Assembly: GCA_034430215.1 (NCBI GenBank)
Contig: DAOUFE010000031.1
Span: 124,001 to 188,000 of the forward strand
Length of the DNA stretch: 64,000 bases
Direction: 5' to 3'
Source: UBA4782 sp034430215
Lineage (GTDB): Bacteria; Chloroflexota; Anaerolineae; Anaerolineales; Anaerolineaceae
Shown: one piece after another, positions 52,846-60,446 of the stretch
How positions within the stretch are numbered: position 1 is the stretch's first letter
Layout: each line of letters opens with the position of its first letter
The notes under the pieces: generated by a model
Databases searched by the model: none
Told to the model about the DNA's origin: nothing
Seen by the model: only the letters and a program-made list of their open reading frames with translations
Position numbers and translations under genes: made by a program

Positions 52846-53610
52846 ATGGTCGCGACATCTTCTTCCCAAAATCAGACACAGTCAACTTCAGAGGTTGGGG
52901 TAGACCTTGATCAGATGACTGAAATCAGGCCACGGGTGCTTATCGTCGAAGACGATCCTGATACTACTTTCTTATTGAAGCATATTTTGCGGGTTGGCGG
53001 TTTTAATGTTCTCAGTGCTTCAAGCGGTAATGAAGCTCTTAAAAAAACCGCTGAACAGCAACCTCATCTTATTCTGCTTGATCTTATGATGCCGGAAATG
53101 GATGGCTGGGAAACACTGTCCTATCTTCGGCAAATGTCAAATGTACCAGTTATTATCATATCTGCATTAAATGCAAAAGATGACATTGTAAAAGGGCTGC
53201 ATCAGGGTGTGGATGATTATATTGCCAAACCATTCTACAATGCCGAGGTGGTTGCCCGTGTACAGGCAGTATTGCGGCGCGCAGGCAGCAAGACGGATGT
53301 CACTCGTCTGGTTTTCCCTGCAGTCCACCTTACTATCGACCTTATCAATCAGGAGGTGAAATTTGAGGAAAACTCCATTGAACTGACTACCAAAGAGTTC
53401 GCAGTGTTGACGATTCTGGCCAAGGCTGCCCCATCCGTGGTGACGTATCAGACCATGGCTATGGAAATTTGGGGTGTTGATTCTGAAGATGCTTATCGAA
53501 GGATTAAATATCTTATTTATTTATTACGCCAGAAGTTCGACTCGATCAATCCCACAAATGACTTGCTTATCAATGTTGACAGGCTGGGATACAAACTGCG
53601 AACCGAATAA
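52846..53610 (+). CDS. OmpR-type response regulator 2
   Basis: This 254-residue paralogue of regulator 1 has the same length, the same DLDQMTE extension, receiver residues EDD, LLDLMMPEMDG and AKPF, and a C-terminal winged helix ending LINVDRLGYKLRTE. The two proteins look about 70 percent identical by eye. No kinase gene is adjacent. It sits between riboswitch copy 3 and surface gene 3. Confidence 0.93.
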   Translation: MVATSSSQNQTQSTSEVGVDLDQMTEIRPRVLIVEDDPDTTFLLKHILRVGGFNVLSASSGNEALKKTAEQQPHLILLDLMMPEMDGWETLSYLRQMSNVPVIIISALNAKDDIVKGLHQGVDDYIAKPFYNAEVVARVQAVLRRAGSKTDVTRLVFPAVHLTIDLINQEVKFEENSIELTTKEFAVLTILAKAAPSVVTYQTMAMEIWGVDSEDAYRRIKYLIYLLRQKFDSINPTNDLLINVDRLGYKLRTE

Positions 53611-53667
53611 TTCCGTTGAAACTATTGTTGCAGACACGGATGCAATCAAAAAAAGAGGAGAACGACT

Positions 53668-55476
53668 ATGAGCGCAAAGCGATTATTTTTATTTCGTAGG
53701 TTAACCCGGCTGGCGTATATTTTAGGGGTAGCTTTTCTTCTGGCGGGCATGTTGCTCAGCATGGTGAAATTACCCGTGAAGGCTGATCCCGCTGAAAAAA
53801 TCTACTGGTGCCACTGTGAACCCAGTGGTGGATGCCAGACGCTTCACCTGCCACTGACTGCCCTGCAGAATGGTGGTCACATGGATGCAAATGGCAACCC
53901 ATTGCATGCAGGGGATTATCCCGGGCAGTGTATAGTAGAAACTGAGACACAGGTAGTTACCACTCCACCAACAGAAACCAAAACCCCTACCGTCACCGAT
54001 ACCCCTGATGTTACTGACACTCCAGACGTTACTGACACTCCAGACGTTACTGACACCCCAGACGTTACTGACACCCCAGACGTTACTGACACCCCTGATG
54101 GTACAGATACTCCAGATGTCACAGAGACTCCAGTAACCATTCAACCTCTGACGGTGGGATATGAGTGTATTGCAGGTGATTATCTACATTTACGCTGGAC
54201 GGTTAACAACCCTAACAGCTTTGAAGTACCCTATACCTGGCAACTCTGGACAGGCGTGAATGGCCCCGTGAATGCACCTCCCGGCAAGAGCACCATCACT
54301 ATCGCCGAGTTGACCATCGCCACCATGACCATTACATTCGACAACGGGAAAACAGCAAGCGCCACACCCACTTCGGCGGAAGTGAACAGCTGTAAACCCA
54401 CCCCGGCTCCTTTGCAGGTTAACTATGTATGTACAGAGGACGGCACGGGCATAGATTGGACGATTTACAATCCCAATGCCTGGCAGGTAGGATACCGGTA
54501 CATCATTGATAGTGAACCTATGGTAGCCGGGCAAAGCCTTAATCCCCTTTCTTCAAGGACTTTACACACCACCGTTGGAACTCATACCATCACGCTGATT
54601 GGCAGATGGGGAGCTGACGTTGTAGTTACAAGTCCGGCAGATGCCTGTGTCATCATTCCTCCTGATCCTATGACGCTGACTCATGTTTGTGAAGAAGATG
54701 GCGATGGCATCACCTGGGAAATTACCAATCCCAATGACACCGAAGCCCTGGGTTTCCAATGGCAGATCGATGGCAGCGCCTTGAGCTCTATTATCATTGT
54801 GGCTCCCGGAACTGCCTATAATGTAGCTTCTGCCGGTGGAGCCCACACTTTTGCCATCACTGGTGATTGGGGTAATGTCAGTGACAGCAGTGATAGCGAT
54901 GAGTGCATTATCATCCCACCCCTGGATACTCTTTCCTTATCCTATAGCTGCCAGGAAGGACTATACAAGATTCTGTGGACAATAACCAATCCCAATGACG
55001 AACCAGTGAGCTTCTCTTACGTTTTGGATGGGAATCCCTCTGTCAATGTAACTGACCCAATACCTGCCAACGGATCCGTAGATTTCCTTCTGATTGATGC
55101 AGATGGTTTAGCCCATACCGTGATCATCACATATATGGATAACGGAACTCCAGTGCAGCTAGACCCTGTAACTTCCATTGAGAAGTACTGCTGCTACGTT
55201 CCCACTGAAGATCCAAAAGTTCCAACAGAAGATCCTGGAGATCCTGGAGATCCTGGTGACCCTGATGGCGTACAGATTGTTGAGGTTGCCCAGGTTGTAA
55301 CGCCCGGAGTGGTGGCAGCGCCTGAAGTGCTCATCCCTGTAACCGGCATTGAATTCCAGGGCGTAGATGGCATAGCCCTTGCCCGAAAACTGTTATTCAA
55401 CATGAGTTTTATCTTCTTTGGCACGGCGTTTGTGATGACTGGTCTCACCAAGAAGATGGGTAAGAAAGAAGACTAA
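53668..55476 (+). CDS. Sortase-anchored surface protein 3
   Basis: The 602-residue protein has the shared signal peptide (RRLTRLAYILGVAFLLAGM), the same Cys-rich KIYWCHCEPSGGC module as protein 2, and a stalk of tandem TDTPDV hexapeptides. About five Ig-like modules, an acidic Pro-rich linker (EDPGDPGDPGDPD) and the sorting signal VLIPVTG with membrane helix and KKMGKKED tail follow. AGGAG precedes ATG. It is cotranscribed with regulator 2. Likely displayed on the cell surface by the neighbouring sortase. Confidence 0.87.
   Translation: MSAKRLFLFRRLTRLAYILGVAFLLAGMLLSMVKLPVKADPAEKIYWCHCEPSGGCQTLHLPLTALQNGGHMDANGNPLHAGDYPGQCIVETETQVVTTPPTETKTPTVTDTPDVTDTPDVTDTPDVTDTPDVTDTPDVTDTPDGTDTPDVTETPVTIQPLTVGYECIAGDYLHLRWTVNNPNSFEVPYTWQLWTGVNGPVNAPPGKSTITIAELTIATMTITFDNGKTASATPTSAEVNSCKPTPAPLQVNYVCTEDGTGIDWTIYNPNAWQVGYRYIIDSEPMVAGQSLNPLSSRTLHTTVGTHTITLIGRWGADVVVTSPADACVIIPPDPMTLTHVCEEDGDGITWEITNPNDTEALGFQWQIDGSALSSIIIVAPGTAYNVASAGGAHTFAITGDWGNVSDSSDSDECIIIPPLDTLSLSYSCQEGLYKILWTITNPNDEPVSFSYVLDGNPSVNVTDPIPANGSVDFLLIDADGLAHTVIITYMDNGTPVQLDPVTSIEKYCCYVPTEDPKVPTEDPGDPGDPGDPDGVQIVEVAQVVTPGVVAAPEVLIPVTGIEFQGVDGIALARKLLFNMSFIFFGTAFVMTGLTKKMGKKED
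53995..54135 (+). repeat. 18-bp coding minisatellite in surface gene 3
   Basis: About eight near-identical 18-bp units encode TDTPDV. Units differ at silent positions and once as TDTPDG. The number of units probably changes the stalk length between strains. Confidence 0.85.
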
Positions 55477-55504
55477 TGGGCTGATTTTTACTCTGTATAG
55501 AAAT

Positions 55505-55543
55505 AACTGCTGGTGGATTCTTCTGCCAGCAGTTGTTTTTTTT
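55505..55543 (+). terminator. Terminator of surface cassette 3
   Basis: AACTGCTGG/CCAGCAGTT (55505-55513 with 55526-55534) followed by a GTTTTTTTT run. Confidence 0.88.
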
Positions 55544-55570
55544 ACTATTGCAGTGAATGAAAACCCTCTA

Positions 55571-55576
55571 TATAAT
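55571..55576 (+). promoter_or_regulatory. -10 box of the sortase gene
   Basis: TATAAT lies 11 nt before ATG at 55588, giving a leader of about 5 nt with no room for a ribosome-binding site. Confidence 0.5.
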
Positions 55577-55587
55577 GAAACAACAAT

Positions 55588-56358
55588 ATGAAAGCTGTCA
55601 TTGAGTTCATAAAACGCTATCTTTTCTATGCATTAGGTTTCTTGCTTTTAGGGTGGGGAATAACCAGCACGATTTTCCTCATTAAAAATAGCCTGGAAAT
55701 GCAGCGTCAAAGCGGGTTGTCCGATGAAGTGATTGTAGCCACCGGATTCGTACCCTATGAGATTGCAGTGAATACTCCTACCGCGATGCCTAGTAATATC
55801 CCGCCCGAAAACATCCTGACGCCCACCGCCATACCACAGCCGACTGCCACACCCATCCCTAAAGGAGAAGAACCCACCCGTTTTGTGATCAAGGAATTGG
55901 GTATCGATGCTCCTGTCATTGATGCATTGGTTCAACTTGTAGAAATTGATGGAAAAACATACCAGCAATGGGCAGCTCCCGATGAACCAGCGGTCGGCTG
56001 GCAAACAACATCTGCAGGATTGGGCGTTCCTGGCAATACCGTGCTTATTGGTCACCACAACGTATACGGCAAAGTTTTTCTCAAACTGGTTTATCTCGTT
56101 CCCGGTGACAAGATCGATGTCTATGGTCAGGAAAAAGTTTATCATTACGCTGTGGCTAATAAGATGCTGGTAGAAGAACGAGATGTCTCCATCGAAAAGC
56201 GATTGGAAAATGCACAATGGTTATTGCCATCCTCTGATGAACGTCTGACCATCGTCACCTGTTGGCCTGAGACATCCAACACGCATCGTCTGATCATCGT
56301 TGCCGTACCTGAAGGTGCAGAACTCCTTCCCACACCAACAGGAACTATTCTTCCATAA
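55588..56358 (+). CDS. Sortase (class D/E-like transpeptidase)
   Basis: The 256-residue protein has an N-terminal membrane helix (residues about 11-32) and a Pro/Thr-rich linker (PTAIPQPTATPIP). The catalytic barrel has the His in TVLIGHHNVYG (156/157), the nucleophile Cys225 in LTIVTCWPETS and Arg234 in THR, the sortase triad. It should cleave the LIPVTG signals of the three upstream proteins between Thr and Gly and join them to an envelope acceptor. It has its own promoter after the cassette 3 terminator. The class is tentative. Confidence 0.9.
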   Translation: MKAVIEFIKRYLFYALGFLLLGWGITSTIFLIKNSLEMQRQSGLSDEVIVATGFVPYEIAVNTPTAMPSNIPPENILTPTAIPQPTATPIPKGEEPTRFVIKELGIDAPVIDALVQLVEIDGKTYQQWAAPDEPAVGWQTTSAGLGVPGNTVLIGHHNVYGKVFLKLVYLVPGDKIDVYGQEKVYHYAVANKMLVEERDVSIEKRLENAQWLLPSSDERLTIVTCWPETSNTHRLIIVAVPEGAELLPTPTGTILP

Positions 56359-56397
56359 GGTTTCTAAATTACAGAAACTGAAACAACCTTGATGTGT

Positions 56398-56403
56398 TAG
56401 AAT
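56398..56403 (+). promoter_or_regulatory. -10 box of the maf gene
   Basis: TAGAAT is followed by 9 nt and ATG at 56413, giving a leader of 2-3 nt. Confidence 0.45.
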
Positions 56404-56412
56404 CTTGACATC

Positions 56413-57111
56413 ATGGAAAATGTGTCCTTTCTTTTAGCGTCAAATTCCCCTCGCCGTAAACAGATGTTGTCCTGGATGGGATTTCGATTTCGCGTAGAAC
56501 CTGCTGAGATTGATGAGAATCCCAAACCTGGTGAACACCCAGCCATCTATGTCAGAAGGTTGGCGGTACAAAAAGCCACAGCCTCACGTGCCAATAGTTT
56601 GCCTGATGAATGGGTCATTGCAGCAGATACAATTGTGGCTGATGGCGAAGAATTGCTGGGAAAACCTGTCGATGAAGCAGATGCGCGTCGGATGTTGTTA
56701 CAACTCCGCGATAAAACTCATCAGGTGTATTCTGCCCTGGCGATCCTTCCAGCAGACTCCAACCAGACGGTTCAGGATATCTGTCGTGAAGATGTAAAAA
56801 TGCGTAACTACACGGATGAAGAAATAGAAGCGTATATCGCAACAGGTGATCCTCTGGATAAAGCAGGTGCCTATGCCATTCAGAATCAGACATTTAAACT
56901 GGTCGAGGATATGAAAGGATGTTTTGCTTGCATCATGGGGCTCCCTATGTGCCATTTAATGCGCACTTTATCCAAAGCTGGTTTACAAATTAACATCAAC
57001 ATATCTGAACTCTGCCAGCAGAATTTAAACTATACCTGCCCTGTTCAATCACAGGTATTGGCGTGGCAATCACCTTATCTGGCAATGAGTGTTCTTTTAA
57101 AAAGGTTATAA
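56413..57111 (+). CDS. maf: Maf/Ham1-fold nucleotide pyrophosphatase
   Basis: The 232-residue protein has the Maf motifs LLASNSPRRKQMLSWMG, AADTIVADGEELLGKP, DKTHQVYSAL and GDPLDKAGAYAIQ. Maf proteins hydrolyse non-canonical or modified dNTPs and are linked to septum inhibition. The C-terminal 45 residues (LCQQNLNYTCPVQSQV...) go beyond the usual fold end. The PBP gene follows after 4 nt, so the two are probably cotranscribed. Confidence 0.93.
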   Translation: MENVSFLLASNSPRRKQMLSWMGFRFRVEPAEIDENPKPGEHPAIYVRRLAVQKATASRANSLPDEWVIAADTIVADGEELLGKPVDEADARRMLLQLRDKTHQVYSALAILPADSNQTVQDICREDVKMRNYTDEEIEAYIATGDPLDKAGAYAIQNQTFKLVEDMKGCFACIMGLPMCHLMRTLSKAGLQININISELCQQNLNYTCPVQSQVLAWQSPYLAMSVLLKRL

Positions 57112-57115
57112 CATC

Positions 57116-59332
57116 ATGAAAAAACGAATCTGGTCACTGCTGGTTTTGATCGTAATTACCGCTTGTTCGGTAAATTCATCGGGCAAAACTCCTGTTGGAA
57201 CTGCTACATTATCCTTACCAACACCGGTTGTAAACACCACACATGCGCCTGATGCAAACGAGACGGCTGTGGCTTTTTTAGAAGCCTGGAAAGTTGAAGA
57301 TTACGCGTCTATGTACAACATGTTGGCGCGCGTCAGTCAGGATGCCATCACATTCGATGAGTTTCAAAAGCGATACAACGATACCGCTATAAATCTGAGT
57401 CTGATTTCTCTTGCGTATGAAGTGAAATCCACCCTTACCAATCCTACTAACGCCCAGGTGGCTTATGGGGTGACATTTACAACGAGTATGGTTGGTGACC
57501 TGACCAGAGAAATGATCATGAATCTGGAGCTTGAAAATAACACCTGGAAAGTCCAATGGGATGATGGCATGATCATGCCAGAGCTGAAAGGTGGAAATAC
57601 CTTAAAAATGGATATCACCATTCCAGTCAGAGGAAACATTTACGATCGCAATGGAGTTCCCCTGGCTGCCCAGCAGGATTCGATAGCGCTAGGTGTTGTA
57701 CCTGCTGAGATTGGCGATAACGAAGGTACTTTGCTTGCTGAATTATCTCGTTTGACAGGAAAACCCATTCCCGCAATCCTCGCATTGTATGATGAAATCC
57801 GTGATGCAGCCTGGTATGTAGCGGTAGGTGAGGCACCAGCTACAGAAGTGGACGACCGCTATAACATCCTGTCTAATTTGAGCGGTCTGTATATGACCAG
57901 TTACAGCGCTCGTCTTTACAATTATGGCGGTGTCGCCCCCCATTTAACAGGGTATGTTCAGGCTATTTTTGCTGAAGATGTTGATGAATATCGTCGTAAG
58001 GGGTATCGCGGAGATGAAAAAGTGGGAGCTGCCGGCTTGGAAAAATGGGCGGAAGATTACCTGGCTGGAACCCGAGGCGCCAGCTTGTTGGTGGTTAACC
58101 CGCAAGGTGAAATTGTCACCCGACTGGGGATGAGGGAAAGTCGTCCTGCTCAATCGGTATACACTACTCTGGATGGTGATTTTCAACGGGGTGTGCAGCA
58201 AGCAATTGCGGGGTTCCGCGGCGCAATTGTTGTTATGGAAGTGGATACTGGAAGAATTGTTGCAATGGCATCCTCGCCAACCTTCGATCCCAATTCCTTC
58301 GAAGCCACAAATATCAATAGCAGTTATTTGTTGGATGATCTCCTTTCTTCAGGAGACCAGCCTTTGCTGAATCGCGCCACACAGGGAGGATATCCGCTTG
58401 GGTCTGTCTTCAAGATCATTACCATGGCAGCCGCTCTTGAAAGCGGCGTGTTCACAAAAGAATCAAGCTATTATTGCGGGCATGAATTTACTGAGTTACC
58501 AGGGCAGACTTTCTATGACTGGACATACGAACGAGGGATTGCGCCCAGTGGTGATTTGACCCTCCCGGAAGGGTTGATGCGATCCTGTAACCCCTGGTTC
58601 TACCATATCGGGTTAGAGCTTTATCGCCAAAACCACCCGGATGATGTTACCAACATGGCACTGGCGTTCGGGTTGGGGAGTGCAACCGGTATCGAGCAAG
58701 TAGCAGAAGATGTCGGAAGCATCCCTTACTCACAAAATGAAGGTGATGCTGTTCAGCAGGGAATTGGTCAAGGTGCCATGTTAGTTACTCCCTTGCAGGT
58801 GGTAGATTTTATTGCTGCAATTGCAAACGGTGGCACCCTATTGCGCCCGCAGGTGGTTGAAAAAATAGAAGGAACTGATGGCACGATCACCCAGGAATTC
58901 ACTCCTGTTACGCGCGGAAAATTACCCATCAGTACTGACACCCTTAAAACCATACAGGATGCCATGTTGAGTGTGGTTGAAAATCAACGCGGCACAGCGC
59001 ACAAACTTGCCAGCACCGGGTATAAGATCTATGGAAAAACGGGTACGGCAACCAATTCCACAGGCAAACCACATGCCTGGTTCGCTGGTTATACGGATGA
59101 AAACAGGACCGATAAACCGGATATCGCAGTAGTTGTTCTGATGGAAAACGTTGGCGAAGGGTCAGAGTTCGCAGTGCCGGTTTTCAGACGTGTATTGGAT
59201 CTGTATTATCGTGGTTCACCAACGATCCTGTACCCCTGGGAATCTGCATACAATGAAACAAAGACGCCAACACCTCTATATACGGATACTCCGGAACCCA
59301 CCGCAACTTCTGAGGTTACACCAACACCCTGA
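57116..59332 (+). CDS. Lipoprotein penicillin-binding protein (class B) with MecA_N-like domain
   Basis: The 738-residue protein begins with a lipobox (LIVITAC) instead of a plain anchor helix. Residues about 45-155 look like the NTF2-like MecA_N domain (AVAFLEAWKVEDYASMYNMLA...NNTWKVQWDDGMIMPEL), followed by the dimerisation region (RGNIYDRNGVPLA). The transpeptidase domain has S430-VFK433, S490-C-N492 and K641-TGT. A Thr/Pro-rich tail ends the protein. It crosslinks peptidoglycan outside the membrane. The MecA_N-like arrangement is shared with PBP2a- and PBP3-type proteins but does not by itself imply resistance. Confidence 0.9.
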   Translation: MKKRIWSLLVLIVITACSVNSSGKTPVGTATLSLPTPVVNTTHAPDANETAVAFLEAWKVEDYASMYNMLARVSQDAITFDEFQKRYNDTAINLSLISLAYEVKSTLTNPTNAQVAYGVTFTTSMVGDLTREMIMNLELENNTWKVQWDDGMIMPELKGGNTLKMDITIPVRGNIYDRNGVPLAAQQDSIALGVVPAEIGDNEGTLLAELSRLTGKPIPAILALYDEIRDAAWYVAVGEAPATEVDDRYNILSNLSGLYMTSYSARLYNYGGVAPHLTGYVQAIFAEDVDEYRRKGYRGDEKVGAAGLEKWAEDYLAGTRGASLLVVNPQGEIVTRLGMRESRPAQSVYTTLDGDFQRGVQQAIAGFRGAIVVMEVDTGRIVAMASSPTFDPNSFEATNINSSYLLDDLLSSGDQPLLNRATQGGYPLGSVFKIITMAAALESGVFTKESSYYCGHEFTELPGQTFYDWTYERGIAPSGDLTLPEGLMRSCNPWFYHIGLELYRQNHPDDVTNMALAFGLGSATGIEQVAEDVGSIPYSQNEGDAVQQGIGQGAMLVTPLQVVDFIAAIANGGTLLRPQVVEKIEGTDGTITQEFTPVTRGKLPISTDTLKTIQDAMLSVVENQRGTAHKLASTGYKIYGKTGTATNSTGKPHAWFAGYTDENRTDKPDIAVVVLMENVGEGSEFAVPVFRRVLDLYYRGSPTILYPWESAYNETKTPTPLYTDTPEPTATSEVTPTP

Positions 59333-59400
59333 GCCTATGATTGGAATGCGATCGCGAAATCTCATTTGCAGGACGGATTTTCAAGCAAGGTGGTGTCGCT

Positions 59401-60327
59401 TTGCCTGATGAAAATACTACCCTCCAAGGTCAAATCATCCGGCTGCAATCAGGATTCTATACAGTGCATACCGGTGAAGGACAATTTACCTGTAAACTAC
59501 GTAAAAAGATTAAACGCAGTTTGAGCGGTGAAGATTTCATAGCCATTGGTGATTTTGTAAATATTTCATTGCAATCCGATGGCAGCGGAGTTATTGAAGA
59601 TCTATTGCCACGAAAATCAGCATTGGTTCGCATGGCTCCCACTCCGGGAGGTATGGAACCACAGGTGATGTTGGCAAATGCCGATCAGATTATTCTCGTG
59701 TTTGCATGCGCGCATCCTGATCCGCATGTACGTATGCTTGACCGTTTTTTAGTAATCTGCGAAAAACAAGAACTTCCCGTGGTTATTGTCGCCAATAAAA
59801 CTGATCTGATTCCCCCAGAAAAAGCCCATGAATTCTTTGATCTTTATAAGAACCTGGGGTATCCGCTTGTCTTTACATCCACTAAAACCGGAGTCGGGGT
59901 GGATGAATTACATGAAAAGTTGAGTGGAAAACTATCTGCTTTCGCGGGACCATCCGGGGTGGGAAAAACATCTTTGTTGAACGCCATCCAACCCCATCTG
60001 GGATTGGAGGTTCGCGAAGTCAGCAACTGGCACAATAAAGGAAGGCATACTACAGTAGTCCGGCAGATATTCCCTTTGCAGGACGGCGGTTTTGTGGCAG
60101 ATATGCCTGGTTTGAGATCCCTTGCTCTTTGGGATACTACACCAGAAGAACTGGATGGGTATTTCCCTGAGCTGCGTAACCTGGTAGCTAAATGCCAATT
60201 TAATGACTGCACACACCGCACCGAACCGGGGTGCGCTGTGCGAGCAGCCGTGGAAGAGGGAAAGATCAGCGCGGCGCGTTATGATTCATATCTCCGGCTG
60301 CGTGAAGAAGAAACCATCAAGGGTTGA
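59401..60327 (+). CDS. rsgA: Ribosome small subunit GTPase A
   Basis: The product has an N-terminal OB-fold, then a circularly permuted GTPase domain with ANKTDL (G4), FTSTKTG (G5), GPSGVGKTSLLN (G1) and DMPGLRS (G3). The C-terminal zinc motif is C-x7-H-x-x-x-x-x-C type (CQFNDCTHRTEPGC). It assists late 30S maturation. The start is uncertain: TTG at 59401 has AAGGTGG upstream and begins at the conserved region, while a TTG at 59341 adds 20 residues. Confidence 0.92.
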   Translation: MPDENTTLQGQIIRLQSGFYTVHTGEGQFTCKLRKKIKRSLSGEDFIAIGDFVNISLQSDGSGVIEDLLPRKSALVRMAPTPGGMEPQVMLANADQIILVFACAHPDPHVRMLDRFLVICEKQELPVVIVANKTDLIPPEKAHEFFDLYKNLGYPLVFTSTKTGVGVDELHEKLSGKLSAFAGPSGVGKTSLLNAIQPHLGLEVREVSNWHNKGRHTTVVRQIFPLQDGGFVADMPGLRSLALWDTTPEELDGYFPELRNLVAKCQFNDCTHRTEPGCAVRAAVEEGKISAARYDSYLRLREEETIKG

Positions 60328-60377
60328 TTAAGTTTCCATAGCCTGAGAAGAACACTCACCGCCTATTTTCCCTAAGG

Positions 60378-60383
60378 TATAAT
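60378..60383 (+). promoter_or_regulatory. -10 box of the binding-protein gene
   Basis: TATAAT lies 64 nt before ATG at 60447 in the 119-bp gap after rsgA. Confidence 0.45.
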
Positions 60384-60446
60384 AAATCCTGACAATTTTG
60401 ACAATTCCACCTTGTATTTCTATCGGGTGAATGAAGAGGAGCAATT

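Noticed and set aside
53995..54135. Short direct repeats considered as a CRISPR array
   Set aside because: The 18-bp units are contiguous, have no spacers and encode an in-frame TDTPDV stalk.
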